NCBI RefSeq assembly: GCF_015160855.1
Contig: NZ_CP063373.1
Coordinates: 6,324,001-6,388,000, forward strand
DNA length: 64,000 nt
Source: Streptomyces ferrugineus
GTDB taxonomy: Bacteria > Actinomycetota > Actinomycetes > Streptomycetales > Streptomycetaceae
Direction: 5' to 3'
The position numbers and the translations under genes were made by a program. Within the stretch, counting starts at the first letter, position 1. Each line of letters opens with the position of its first letter. Shown one piece after another: positions 55,288 through 63,498 of this stretch. The notes below the pieces were generated by a model. It searched no databases. It worked only from the letters and a program-made list of their open reading frames with translations, and had not been told where the DNA came from.

Positions 55288-57960
55288 TCACACCACGCCC
55301 GCCGCCAGCGCCGTCTCCGCCTGGAGCACCAGCCCGTCCGCACCGCACGTCTGCGCCAGCGCGATCCCTCGCCGCAGCTCCGCGGAGGAGCGGGCGGCGA
55401 TGCCGTACTCGACGCGGGCCGCCGCGTGTTCGTACTGGCAGGGCGAGGCCTCCAGATAGGCGACGGCCTGCTCGGCGAGGCGTACCGCGCGCTGGCCGGT
55501 CTCCAGGGCGGCCGCGCAGCGCAGGGCCTCGCCGATGGCGGTGTCGGTGCCCAGGCGCTCGGACTGCCGGCGGACCTCGGTGGCGAGCCGGGCGGCACGG
55601 GCCGGGTCCTCGCTCGCCAGGACGCGGGCGAGGTCGACGGCCCAGGGGACGAGCACCGGGTTGTGGTGGCCGCGCACGGCCGCCGCCTTCTCGGCCGCTT
55701 CCAGTTCGTTGACGCCGTCCTTGGTGCGGCCGACGGCGAGCAGCAGGCGGCCGCGGACCGAGCGCGGGTCCGGCAGGACGATGGTGGACGGGTAGGGCGG
55801 GGCGAAGCCGTACTGCTCGGCGATCTCCCAGGCCTGGTCGACATGGCCGCGGGCGAGCAGCGTGTCGACGAGGTTGCAGGTGGCGGACCAGTGCAGGGGC
55901 AGCCGGCGGCCGACGCGCTCGGCGAGCGCCAGCGACTTGCGCAGGGAGGCCTCCGCCTCGCGCAGCCGGCCGCGCCTGCGCAGGCCGAGCCCGACGTAGG
56001 CGTGGGCCAGGGCGAGGTGGCCGCCCCTCCAGCCGGCGGACTCATACGCGCGCAGCGCCTCGTTGTAGAGGGCCTCGGCGCGGTCGAGCCGGTCGGTGTA
56101 GGCGTAGGCGCTGGCCAGCATCATCGGCAGCTCGATGCCCCACTCCGGGTCGGTCCAGCCGAGTCCGGGGGCGAGGCGGCCGTTGACCAGGGCGCGGTCA
56201 CACAGCTCGGCGACCTCCTCGGCGTTCTCGCCGCGGGCCATGGCGTCGAAGCCGCGCAGGATGAGCAGGGCGCGCTCGGGGTTGTCGCGGCCGGTGCAGG
56301 TCCTGGCGAGTTCGGCCAGGCGTGCGGAGCGTCCGGGGGAGGTCGCCTCGCCCGCGTGTATGCCCTCCCACATGAACTGCACCGCCTGGAGCCGCAGCTT
56401 GGCGGGTCCGGCCGGGTGCCGGGCGGCCTCCGCCTCCACCGTGCGGACGGCCTCCTCCAACTGGTCGTTGTGGAGCAGGGCCTGGGAGAGGCGGCAGACG
56501 GCGTCGACGCGTTCGTCGCCGACCAGGCCGGGCATGGCGAGGGCGGTCTGGAGGTGGTCGATGGTGGTGGCGGGCGCGGTCAGGAGGGTGGCGCAGCCGA
56601 GTTCGTGCAGCACGCGGGGGTGGACGTCGGGCAGCGGTGGCTCCAGCAGGGCGCGTTCCAGGCAGCGGCGGGCCGCGTCGGGGGCGCCGACGGCGAGGTG
56701 TTCGCGGGCGGCCTCGCGCAGTTGCTCGACGAGTTCCTCGTCGTCGTCCGGGTGGACCTCCAGCAGGTGGCGGGCGGCGACCGCGGCGCCGTGGCCGTTG
56801 TCGGTGACGACGCGGGCGGCGATGCCGTGCATCGCGGTGCGCAGGGCGTCGGGGATGGAGTTGTAGACGGCGGTGGCGATCAGCGGATGCACGAACTGGA
56901 GCTCGCCGTCGTCCGGGCGGCCGCCCCCCGCGTCGGACTCGGTGAGGATGCGGGCGGTGCGCAGGAGTTCGGCGCAGCGCACCGCCTCGTCGAGGCTCAT
57001 CGTGGCCAGGTCGGCGACCAGGTCGACGGAGATGCCGGTGCCGAGGATGGCGGCCGCCCAGGCGAACCGGGTGGCCTCGATGCCGAGCGTCTCCAGGCGG
57101 GCGACGAGACCGCCGCCGCGTGCCGCGCGGTTCAGGGCGCGCAGCTCGCCGGCCGCGGCCTCGGTCGGTTCGTACTCGCTGTCCTGCACCTTGGCGAGGA
57201 GTTCGACGGTCTCGTACGGGTTGCCGCCGGTGACGGCCCAGACCTCGCGGCAGAACGGGGCGTCGGCGTGCGGGCCGAGGGTGGCGCGGGTGAGGCCGGC
57301 GGTGGCCTGCGGGGTGAGGGCGCTCAGGGTGGCGACGGAGGAGCCCGCGGCGGCGACCGCGTCGAGGTGGCGTGCGCCGTCGCCGGCCTCGCCGGGGCGG
57401 CGGGCCACCATGACCAGGACGCTCTGCTCGTCGAGGCGTTCGGCGAACGCGGCGAGCCAGCGCAGGGTCTCCTGGTCGGCCCAGTGGGCGTCGTCGACGA
57501 GCAGCACCAGCGGCCAGTCGCGCCGGGCCAGCCGGCGCACCGCGGCGACCAGGCCGTCGCACACGCCCTGCGGATCGGCCTGGCGCTCGCCCGGCTCCGT
57601 GATGCCGAGGGCGGGGCCGGCGATGTCGTACCAGTCGCCGAGGTACTCGCGCGCCTCCTCCGGCATCAGCGACAGCAGCGCGGGCTGCAGCAGCTGCCGT
57701 ACCACGTTGAAGGGGACCGAGCTCAGGGTCTCGCTGCCGCGGGCGGACCACACCGTGCAGCCGCGGGCCTCGGCGATACGGCGGGTCTCGGCCAGCAGCG
57801 CGGTCTTGCCGAGTCCGGCCTCGCCGCGGAGCACCAGGAGGCTGCCCGAGGAGGACTCGTCGGAGCACAGGGCGTCGAGGGCCCTCCCGACCGCGGCGAG
57901 TTCCTCGTCGCGCTCCCAGAGGGAGGCCGAGGCGCCCGGCGTCGGCCGTACCTGCGTCAT
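55288..57960 (-). CDS. LAL-type large ATPase regulator lacking the C-terminal LuxR HTH
   Basis: An 890-residue protein of the large ATP-binding LuxR (LAL/MalT-like) type. Walker A is RGEAGLGKTALL near residue 45 and Walker B is LVLLVDDAHWAD near 155. ALTPQATAGL and the GGNPYETVELL sensor region follow, then some 500 residues of TPR-like helices. Typical members end with a LuxR helix-turn-helix of about 60 residues. This one stops at AETALAAGVV, exactly where that domain would begin, and the SDR gene fills the space beyond. It may act as a signalling ATPase without direct DNA binding, or be a truncated regulator. The ATG follows GGGAGG. Being next to the pca operon may be a coincidence. Confidence 0.88.
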   Translation of the reverse strand: MTQVRPTPGASASLWERDEELAAVGRALDALCSDESSSGSLLVLRGEAGLGKTALLAETRRIAEARGCTVWSARGSETLSSVPFNVVRQLLQPALLSLMPEEAREYLGDWYDIAGPALGITEPGERQADPQGVCDGLVAAVRRLARRDWPLVLLVDDAHWADQETLRWLAAFAERLDEQSVLVMVARRPGEAGDGARHLDAVAAAGSSVATLSALTPQATAGLTRATLGPHADAPFCREVWAVTGGNPYETVELLAKVQDSEYEPTEAAAGELRALNRAARGGGLVARLETLGIEATRFAWAAAILGTGISVDLVADLATMSLDEAVRCAELLRTARILTESDAGGGRPDDGELQFVHPLIATAVYNSIPDALRTAMHGIAARVVTDNGHGAAVAARHLLEVHPDDDEELVEQLREAAREHLAVGAPDAARRCLERALLEPPLPDVHPRVLHELGCATLLTAPATTIDHLQTALAMPGLVGDERVDAVCRLSQALLHNDQLEEAVRTVEAEAARHPAGPAKLRLQAVQFMWEGIHAGEATSPGRSARLAELARTCTGRDNPERALLILRGFDAMARGENAEEVAELCDRALVNGRLAPGLGWTDPEWGIELPMMLASAYAYTDRLDRAEALYNEALRAYESAGWRGGHLALAHAYVGLGLRRRGRLREAEASLRKSLALAERVGRRLPLHWSATCNLVDTLLARGHVDQAWEIAEQYGFAPPYPSTIVLPDPRSVRGRLLLAVGRTKDGVNELEAAEKAAAVRGHHNPVLVPWAVDLARVLASEDPARAARLATEVRRQSERLGTDTAIGEALRCAAALETGQRAVRLAEQAVAYLEASPCQYEHAAARVEYGIAARSSAELRRGIALAQTCGADGLVLQAETALAAGVV

Positions 57961-58408
57961 CCCGCTACCTCCCCGATTCGCCCCGATGACGTACAGACCT
58001 TGAGCGTAGCCGTCCGACTGCCCGAGTGGAGGCCGCTCGGGGCAGCTGTTGCCGTGACGGGTGACGGGGAGTGCGCGCGGGCGACGCACAGGGCCCGCGA
58101 CCTGTTCCCACGGAACTTACCGATAGTCAAAAACCGCTACTCGAAGGGCAGTCGGAAGGCGGGGAGTTCGGCGGGGACGCTGACGGGGGCGACGTCGGTG
58201 GTGGTGCTCAACGGTGGTGCTCAACCTTCTTCAGGACCCCGGCGTTTCCCTCACCGTGAAAGGTGCGGCAGTGTGGGGCGCGGGTGCCGAGGTGGGACTG
58301 ATGGCGGGGCCGGGACCGGCGGTGTTCTCGGGCCGCGCCGGGCTCATCATCAAGGGGTGATTGTCCTCGCGCCGGTGAGGCGTCCGGGAGGAAAGGCGAG
58401 TTGATCGG
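57961..58408. other. 448-bp region without a recognisable gene
   Basis: This divergent gap lies between the LAL-type ATPase and anmK. It contains a locally AT-richer patch at about 58105-58145 that may hold the ATPase promoter; TTGACT read on the minus strand would suit a -35 box. It also holds a 13-bp tandem repeat at 58200-58225. Open frames exist on both strands but show no conserved motif or ribosome-binding site. Confidence 0.45.
58200..58225. repeat. Tandem 13-bp repeat
   Basis: GGTGGTGCTCAAC occurs twice without a gap, at 58200-58212 and 58213-58225, in the non-coding region upstream of anmK. It looks like a simple duplication. Confidence 0.6.
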
Positions 58409-59563
58409 ATGCGGGTGATCGGTCTGATGTCGGGCACGTCGTACGACGCCATCGACGCCGGCGCCGCCGACCTGGACCTCGTCGGCGACAGCCTCGTGCT
58501 CAGGCCGCTGGGGCTGGTGAGCGAGGCGTACGACGAGGCGCTGCGGGCGGCGCTCGCGGCGGCGCTGCCGCCCGGGACGGCCTCGATGGGCGAGGTGTGC
58601 CGGCTGGACACCCGGATCGGGCGGGCCTTCGCGGCGGCGGCCGTCCGGGCGGACCGTGAGCTGTGCGACGGTCGGGCCGAGCTGATCGCCTCGCACGGGC
58701 AGACCGCGTATCACTGGTCCGAGGACGGCCGGGTGCACGGCACGCTCCAGCTCGGGCAGCCCGCCTGGATCGCCGAGGCGACCGGGCTGCCCGTGGTCGC
58801 CGACTTCCGCCCGCGCGACATCGCCGCCGGCGGCCAGGGCGCACCCCTGGTCAGCCTGGTCGACCTGCTGTGGCTGCGCGGCCGGCCGGGCACGCCGGTC
58901 GCCCTCAACCTCGGCGGCATCGCCAACCTCACCGCACCCGACGGCACCGCCTTCGACACGGGGCCGGGGTGCGCGCTGATCGACGCCGCGGCGCGGGGGT
59001 TCAGCGGCGGGCAGCTGTCGTACGACGTCGACGGGGCGCTGGCCGGTCGCGGCAGCGTCCATGAGCCGCTGCTGGACAGGCTGTTGAAGGAGCCGTACTA
59101 CGCGCTGCCCGCGCCGAAGACGACCGGCAAGGAACTGTTCCACCTCGGTCATCTGCGGGACGCGCTGGCCGGGGTCGGGACCCTGCCCGCGGAGGACGTG
59201 GTCGCCACACTGACCATGCTCACGGCACGGACGGTGGCCGACGCGGTGCGCTCGCTGGGCGCGAGCGAGGTGATCGCCTCGGGCGGCGGGACGCGCAACC
59301 CGGTGCTGATGGCGATGCTGGGGCGGCGGTTGCCCGGGGTGGCGCTGCGCACCTCCGACGAGTTGGGGCTGCCGTCGGCCGCGAAGAAGGCGTACGCCTT
59401 CGCCGTGCTGGGGTTCCTGACCGCGCACGGGCTGCCGGGCACCGTGCCGACGGCCACGGGCGCCCGGGACGCGCGCGTGCTCGGTTCGATCACGCCAGGC
59501 CGGGACGGGTTGCGGCTTCCGCCGCCCGCCGGACGGCGGCCGGTGCGGCTCGTCCTGGAATGA
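58409..59563 (+). CDS. anmK: Anhydro-N-acetylmuramic acid kinase
   Basis: A 384-residue kinase of the ASKHA fold that opens and phosphorylates 1,6-anhydro-MurNAc during cell-wall recycling. The N-terminal nucleotide motif is GLMSGTSYDAIDA at residues 5-17, with SHGQTAYHW near 95. LNLGGIANLT and FDTGPGCALIDA lie near 170-195, and ASGGGTRNPVLM near 290. The Tyr in GTSYD is usual in actinobacterial forms, where many members have Leu. The GGAGGAAAGG upstream is rather far from the ATG, so the start is slightly uncertain. Confidence 0.93.
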   Translation: MRVIGLMSGTSYDAIDAGAADLDLVGDSLVLRPLGLVSEAYDEALRAALAAALPPGTASMGEVCRLDTRIGRAFAAAAVRADRELCDGRAELIASHGQTAYHWSEDGRVHGTLQLGQPAWIAEATGLPVVADFRPRDIAAGGQGAPLVSLVDLLWLRGRPGTPVALNLGGIANLTAPDGTAFDTGPGCALIDAAARGFSGGQLSYDVDGALAGRGSVHEPLLDRLLKEPYYALPAPKTTGKELFHLGHLRDALAGVGTLPAEDVVATLTMLTARTVADAVRSLGASEVIASGGGTRNPVLMAMLGRRLPGVALRTSDELGLPSAAKKAYAFAVLGFLTAHGLPGTVPTATGARDARVLGSITPGRDGLRLPPPAGRRPVRLVLE

Positions 59564-59580
59564 GGGCCGCGAAAGTCCTG

Positions 59581-59624
59581 GAGAGGGATGCGAGAGGGGT
59601 TCGAGAGGGCTTCGAGAGGGGTTC
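59581..59624 (+). repeat. Four tandem 11-bp repeats after anmK
   Basis: Four 11-bp units (GAGAGGGATGC, GAGAGGGGTTC, GAGAGGGCTTC, GAGAGGGGTTC) run from 59581 to 59624. The last unit also pairs with the CTCTC that follows, giving a small hairpin at 59614-59629. The period of about one helical turn puts all copies on the same DNA face. Confidence 0.65.
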
Positions 59625-59664
59625 CTCTCATCCGGCTTTCACCGACACCTCATACGGTGAGTAC

Positions 59665-60678
59665 ATGACGCAGGTGACTCCTCCCGGCTGGTACCCCGAC
59701 CCCGGCCGGAAAAGTGACGGTCCGCCCACCGAGCGCTGGTGGGACGGCAAGGCATGGACGGACCAGGTCCGGCCGGCGGGGTCGGCTGGCGTACCGGGCC
59801 CGCCGGAGCAGCCGCCGGCCGACGGCAGCGCCACGGCTCATCCGGTGTATCCGGTGCACCCGGGCTATCCCGGGCAGGTGCAGCCGGGCGGCCGGCGGGG
59901 CCTGCGCACCGGCATAGCCGTGGGCGTGGCCGCGGTCGTCCTCGCGAGCATCGGCGTGGGCGTGTATGCGCTGACCGCCGACGACGGCTCGAACAACGTC
60001 GGCTCCCAGCAGGGCCCGGGCGGCCAGGGCGGTGACGGCGGCGGCCAGGGCGGTCCGTTCGGCGGTCCCGGCGGCGACGGCGGTTCCGGGGGCGGCGACG
60101 GCGGTTCCGGCGGCCAGTCGCCCGCGCCCGAGGGGTCCGAGGCGCCGAAGGTGGACAGCGGCTCGGTGACCGACCCGGTGAGCGGGATCAGCATCCCCAT
60201 CCCGGACGGCTGGTACGGCCAGCAGCTCACCGTGGGCGCGCAGGTGGCGTCGGACGAGACGTACAAGTGCCCCTCCGACACCTCCCAGGAATGCATGAAG
60301 GGCGGCGCCTACTCGGCGCCCGCGCTCGTGCACGGCGCCAAGGACGACACGGCCGAGGAGGTCGCCAAGGCGGACATCGCGGCGAACGCCGAGGAGTCCT
60401 ACGGCAAGGGGTACGGCGAGATCACCTCGCACGAGGTGCTGGCCTCCAAGGCGGTGACCGTGGCCGGGCAGAAGGGCTACCTGGTGCGCTGGAAGGCGGT
60501 CACCAGCAAGGGAGCCGACGGCTACGTCGAGTCGCTCGCCTTCCCCTCCCCCGTCAGCGAGCGGCAGATGGTCCTGGTCCGCTTCGGCGTGGACGTCACG
60601 GAGGGACAGTCGGTCCTCGACGAGATCGCCAAGGGCATCAAGGTGTCCACCGGCGGCGGCAACGGCCAGGACATCTGA
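59665..60678 (+). CDS. DUF2510 membrane protein with a Gly-rich linker
   Basis: A 337-residue protein. The N-terminal DUF2510 module is PPGWYPDPGRK with a conserved ERWWDGKAWTDQVR near residues 6-36. A Pro/Tyr-rich stretch follows. A single membrane helix at about 85-105 (IAVGVAAVVLASIGVGVYAL) and a Gly/Ser-rich linker at 115-155 come next. A folded external domain of about 180 residues completes it. The external domain is not a family I can name. TACGGT 6 nt before the ATG suggests a leaderless mRNA; GGTGAG could also act as a ribosome-binding site. It lies behind the 11-bp repeats. Confidence 0.85.
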   Translation: MTQVTPPGWYPDPGRKSDGPPTERWWDGKAWTDQVRPAGSAGVPGPPEQPPADGSATAHPVYPVHPGYPGQVQPGGRRGLRTGIAVGVAAVVLASIGVGVYALTADDGSNNVGSQQGPGGQGGDGGGQGGPFGGPGGDGGSGGGDGGSGGQSPAPEGSEAPKVDSGSVTDPVSGISIPIPDGWYGQQLTVGAQVASDETYKCPSDTSQECMKGGAYSAPALVHGAKDDTAEEVAKADIAANAEESYGKGYGEITSHEVLASKAVTVAGQKGYLVRWKAVTSKGADGYVESLAFPSPVSERQMVLVRFGVDVTEGQSVLDEIAKGIKVSTGGGNGQDI

Positions 60679-60696
60679 CGCGCCCCGGGAACGACG

Positions 60697-60743
60697 CGGC
60701 CGGGTGGGGCGCCCCTCCGCTCAAGAGGAACCCCACCCGGCCG
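60697..60743. terminator. Strong stem-loop between the DUF2510 gene and the TetR gene
   Basis: CGGCCGGGTGGGG (60697-60709) and CCCCACCCGGCCG (60731-60743) are perfect 13-bp complements, with a further inner CCTC/GAGG pairing. It lies in the convergent gap and probably stops transcription from both sides. Confidence 0.75.
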
Positions 60744-60825
60744 GGGGGTGCGCGCCGCCCCCGTCCCCACGGTGCGGCGCGGAACAGGTCACCGTCCAGT
60801 CATCCCGTGGACGGCGGCCTGAGTC

Positions 60826-61440
60826 TCAGGTGAGGCCGAGCGTCGGCAGCACGGCGGCCTCCACGAATCGGACGATGTACTCCGGGTCGGCGTCCTCGCC
60901 CTCCAGCATGGGACGGGCCCGCAGCACGCCGAAGATCTGGGCGGGGATGTACTCCAGCGCCGGATGGTCGGCGGCGACCTCCCCGCGCTCGACGCCGCGC
61001 CGGAGGATCTCGCGCAGCGCTTGGAGCTCGGGTTCGATGAGCGCCTCGTGCAGCGCCCGCTTGAGCTCCGGGTCCTCCATCAGGGCATGCCCGAGTGCCT
61101 GCAACAGCCGGGTGTCCTTGGACGACCACGCCCCGGCGGCCCGGGCGGCCTCCCGCAGGTCCCCCGCGAGCGTGCCGGTGTCGATGCCGTCGAAGCGGGT
61201 CTGCCGGCTGGCGCGCAGGGCGGCCGCCACGAACTGCGGCTTGGTCCGCCACTGCCGGTAGAGGGTGGCCTTGCTGCACCGGGCGCTGGCGGCGACGCCC
61301 TCCATGGTGACGGAGTCGTAGCCGCACGCGCGGACCTGTTCGAGCACGGCGTCGAAGAACTCCTGCTCACGCTCGGGCGTGATCTTGGAGCGGCGCGAGG
61401 CGGCGACCGTCTCCGGTCCGTCCGCGGCCTGCGACGTCAT
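60826..61440 (-). CDS. TetR/AcrR family transcriptional regulator
   Basis: A 204-residue TetR regulator. The N-terminal helix-turn-helix is TMEGVAASARCSKATLYRQWRTKPQFV near residues 45-70, quoted only in part here by its core SARCSKATLYRQW. The ligand domain follows at about 85-200. The ATG at 61440 follows GAGGAG. It is divergent from the PAP2 phosphatase gene, and the gap between them is filled with an ordered array of 16-bp repeats that should be its binding region. The ligand is unknown. Confidence 0.93.
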   Translation of the reverse strand: MTSQAADGPETVAASRRSKITPEREQEFFDAVLEQVRACGYDSVTMEGVAASARCSKATLYRQWRTKPQFVAAALRASRQTRFDGIDTGTLAGDLREAARAAGAWSSKDTRLLQALGHALMEDPELKRALHEALIEPELQALREILRRGVERGEVAADHPALEYIPAQIFGVLRARPMLEGEDADPEYIVRFVEAAVLPTLGLT

Positions 61441-61502
61441 CTGCTCGTCTCCTCACTCGCATGCGACCCCACCGTCTGCGGAGGCTCGCTTTCCAGTGTG
61501 TC

Positions 61503-61596
61503 GTACGTCTATCGAAACGCCACTGTACCGGAACGCTGCCGTATCGGTACAGTGGCGTATCGGTACAGACGCGTTTCGGTACGTCACCGTACCGAT
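61503..61596. promoter_or_regulatory. Ordered array of 16-bp repeats in the TetR-PAP2 divergent region
   Basis: On the plus strand, three contiguous 16-bp units start at 61541, 61557 and 61573 (pattern GTWTCGGTACRKNNNC), and a partial fourth starts at 61589. On the minus strand, two further 16-bp units cover 61519-61534 and 61503-61518. The innermost copies form a perfect 14-bp inverted repeat (61517-61530 with 61545-61558). The whole is a large dyad of tandem operators. A CTCACGTGAG palindrome lies nearby at 61648-61657. The TetR protein is the obvious ligand. Confidence 0.7.
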
Positions 61597-61672
61597 GAGT
61601 TCGCCGAGCCCGAGGAGTCAACAGCTCGACAAGCTCAGCCAGCACCACTCACGTGAGCGAAAGGGCCGGGGG

Positions 61673-62530
61673 ATGAATGGCCGCACCGAGCCTTCCGAGG
61701 CGGAGACCGCGATAGCGCGGCCTCCGCTCGTTCGAGAACTCCTGCTCGTCGCAGGGCTCTTCCTCGTCTACAAGTTCGGCCGCCAACTGGCCACGGGCCA
61801 CACCGCCGAGGCCTTCCGCAACGCGGACCGCGTGTGGGATCTGGAACGGGCGGTCCACCTGCCCGGCGAGGACTCGGTACAGCACCTGCTGCTGCACGGC
61901 GACCCGCTCGTGCACATCGCGAACACCTACTACGCGGCCGTCCACTTCCCGGCCACCGCGGCCTTTCTGATCTGGCTGTATCTGCGGCGCCCCGCCCACT
62001 ACGTCTGGGCCCGCCGCGTCCTCGCCGCCGTCACCGCGGCCGCCCTGGTGGTGCATCTGGCGTTCCCGCTCGCCCCGCCGCGCATGCTGGCCGCGACCGG
62101 GCTGATCGACACCGGGCAGGTGTACGGCCCCTCCGTCTACGGCCCGCCCCAGACCGACCACCTCTCGAACCAGTTCGCGGCGATGCCGTCGCTGCACCTC
62201 GGCTGGGCCCTGATGGTGGCGATCGGCCTGATCGTGGCGACTCGGTCCCGTCTGCGCTGGCTGTGGCTGCTGCATCCGCTGCTGACCCTGCTGGTCATCG
62301 TGGGCACGGCCAACCACTACTGGCTCGACGCGATCGTGGCGACGGCCATGCTCGGCATCGCCCTCGCGGTGATCCTCCCCCAGACTTCGGCCGGGGCGAC
62401 CCCCATCTCGCTTCGCTCGCCCCGGCCCGCCTCGACGGCGGCCGGACGCGGCGCCGGGAAGCCCGTGCCGACGGCCCGGGACGAGGAAGCGGTCGACGAG
62501 GGATCCGTACTCGCGGGAGCGGCCCGATGA
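61673..62530 (+). CDS. PAP2 superfamily membrane phosphatase (inositol phosphotransferase-like)
   Basis: A 285-residue membrane protein with about five to six hydrophobic helices. The acid-phosphatase motifs are NQFAAMPSLHLGWAL near residue 165 and ANHYWLDAIVA near 210; the first conserved motif is degenerate, as usual in this branch. Such proteins act on lipid phosphates or transfer phospho-inositol. It starts with ATG at 61673 behind AAAGGG. Its stop overlaps the transporter gene as ATGA, so the two form an operon probably under TetR control. A low-complexity cytoplasmic tail follows the last helix. Confidence 0.88.
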   Translation: MNGRTEPSEAETAIARPPLVRELLLVAGLFLVYKFGRQLATGHTAEAFRNADRVWDLERAVHLPGEDSVQHLLLHGDPLVHIANTYYAAVHFPATAAFLIWLYLRRPAHYVWARRVLAAVTAAALVVHLAFPLAPPRMLAATGLIDTGQVYGPSVYGPPQTDHLSNQFAAMPSLHLGWALMVAIGLIVATRSRLRWLWLLHPLLTLLVIVGTANHYWLDAIVATAMLGIALAVILPQTSAGATPISLRSPRPASTAAGRGAGKPVPTARDEEAVDEGSVLAGAAR

Positions 62531-63480
62531 ACGCCACCGTCCTCGCCGTCGTCCTGTCCCTGGTCTCCGCCGTCGCCTACGCCGGCGCGGCCGTCGCCCA
62601 GGAGCGGCTGGCCGCCCGCGCCCCCGGCTCGGGCCTGCTGCGGCTGCTGGGCTCCGGCGCCTGGTGGGGCTCGGTCCTGCTGAACGGCTCCGGCGCGCTG
62701 CTGCACGTCGTGGCGCTGAAGTACGGCCCGCTGACCGTGGTGCAGCCGCTCGGCGCGCTCACCCTGGTGGCCGCGGTGCCGCTGGGTGCGCGCATCGCGG
62801 GGCGGCGGGTCAGCGCGGTCGAGTGGCGCGGTACGGCGCTGACGCTGGCCGGCCTGTCCGCGATCCTCGTCACGGCGTCCGGGCCGGCGCCCGAGCAGGT
62901 CCTGAGCACCTCTCAGGCGCTGGCGGTCGCGGCGGTGACGGTGACCCTGATCGGCATGCTGGCGCGGCCGGGCGCCCGGCCGGGGCTGCGGCACGCGACC
63001 GCGTCCGGCTTCGCCTCCGGTGCCGCCTCGGCGCTCACGCAGACGGTGACGGTGGCCGCGACGGACGGCTCCGCCCCGCTGCTCAGCCTCCAGGTGATCG
63101 GGGTGGCGCTGCTGGTCGCGGCCCTCGCGGCGAGCGGGCTGCTGCTGTCGCAGACCGCCTACCGGGGCGGGCTCGGCGCACCGCTCGCGGTGGTGACGCT
63201 GGCCAATCCGCTGGCGGCCGCGGCGATCGGCCTGGTCCTGCTCGGCGAGCGCCTGCAGGGCGGCCCGGCGGGCATCCTCCTGGCGCTCGCGGGGGCGGGA
63301 CTGGCGTCGTGGGGCGTGGTGCTGCTCAGCCGGGCCACCCCCGAGCCGGCCCCGGCCGACCTCGCGGCGGACGAGGACCACCCCGTCGCCGCCGTCCTGG
63401 CCCTGGAACCCGAGTCGGCGGCACAGGAACCGGCGCTGGTGCCCCGGCAGCCGGAGCCGGGGCACCTCACCGCGCTGTGA
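62527..63480 (+). CDS. DMT-type (EamA/NIPA-like) membrane transporter
   Basis: A 317-residue membrane protein with nine to ten hydrophobic helices and a Glu/Pro-rich cytoplasmic tail. Helix 1 with AYAGAAVAQERLAAR, YGPLTVVQPLGALTLV near residue 66 and GAPLAVVTLANPLAAAAIGLVLLGE near 215 match the drug/metabolite transporter group, with some likeness to NIPA-type magnesium transporters. Substrate is unknown. The ATG overlaps the PAP2 stop, so the two proteins may act together, for example on a lipid or its precursor. Confidence 0.88.
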   Translation: MNATVLAVVLSLVSAVAYAGAAVAQERLAARAPGSGLLRLLGSGAWWGSVLLNGSGALLHVVALKYGPLTVVQPLGALTLVAAVPLGARIAGRRVSAVEWRGTALTLAGLSAILVTASGPAPEQVLSTSQALAVAAVTVTLIGMLARPGARPGLRHATASGFASGAASALTQTVTVAATDGSAPLLSLQVIGVALLVAALAASGLLLSQTAYRGGLGAPLAVVTLANPLAAAAIGLVLLGERLQGGPAGILLALAGAGLASWGVVLLSRATPEPAPADLAADEDHPVAAVLALEPESAAQEPALVPRQPEPGHLTAL

Positions 63481-63498
63481 ACAGCGCCGCGAGCCGGA

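Noticed and set aside
58071..58259. A 62-codon frame upstream of anmK
   Set aside because: No ribosome-binding site, no conserved motif, and it crosses the 13-bp tandem repeat.
55426..58404. A 992-codon plus-strand frame antisense to the LAL-type ATPase, reaching the anmK upstream region
   Set aside because: It is rich in Gly/Ala/Arg, lacks a start site and motifs, and mirrors the ATPase. Its last part in the non-coding gap is also not protein-like enough to call.
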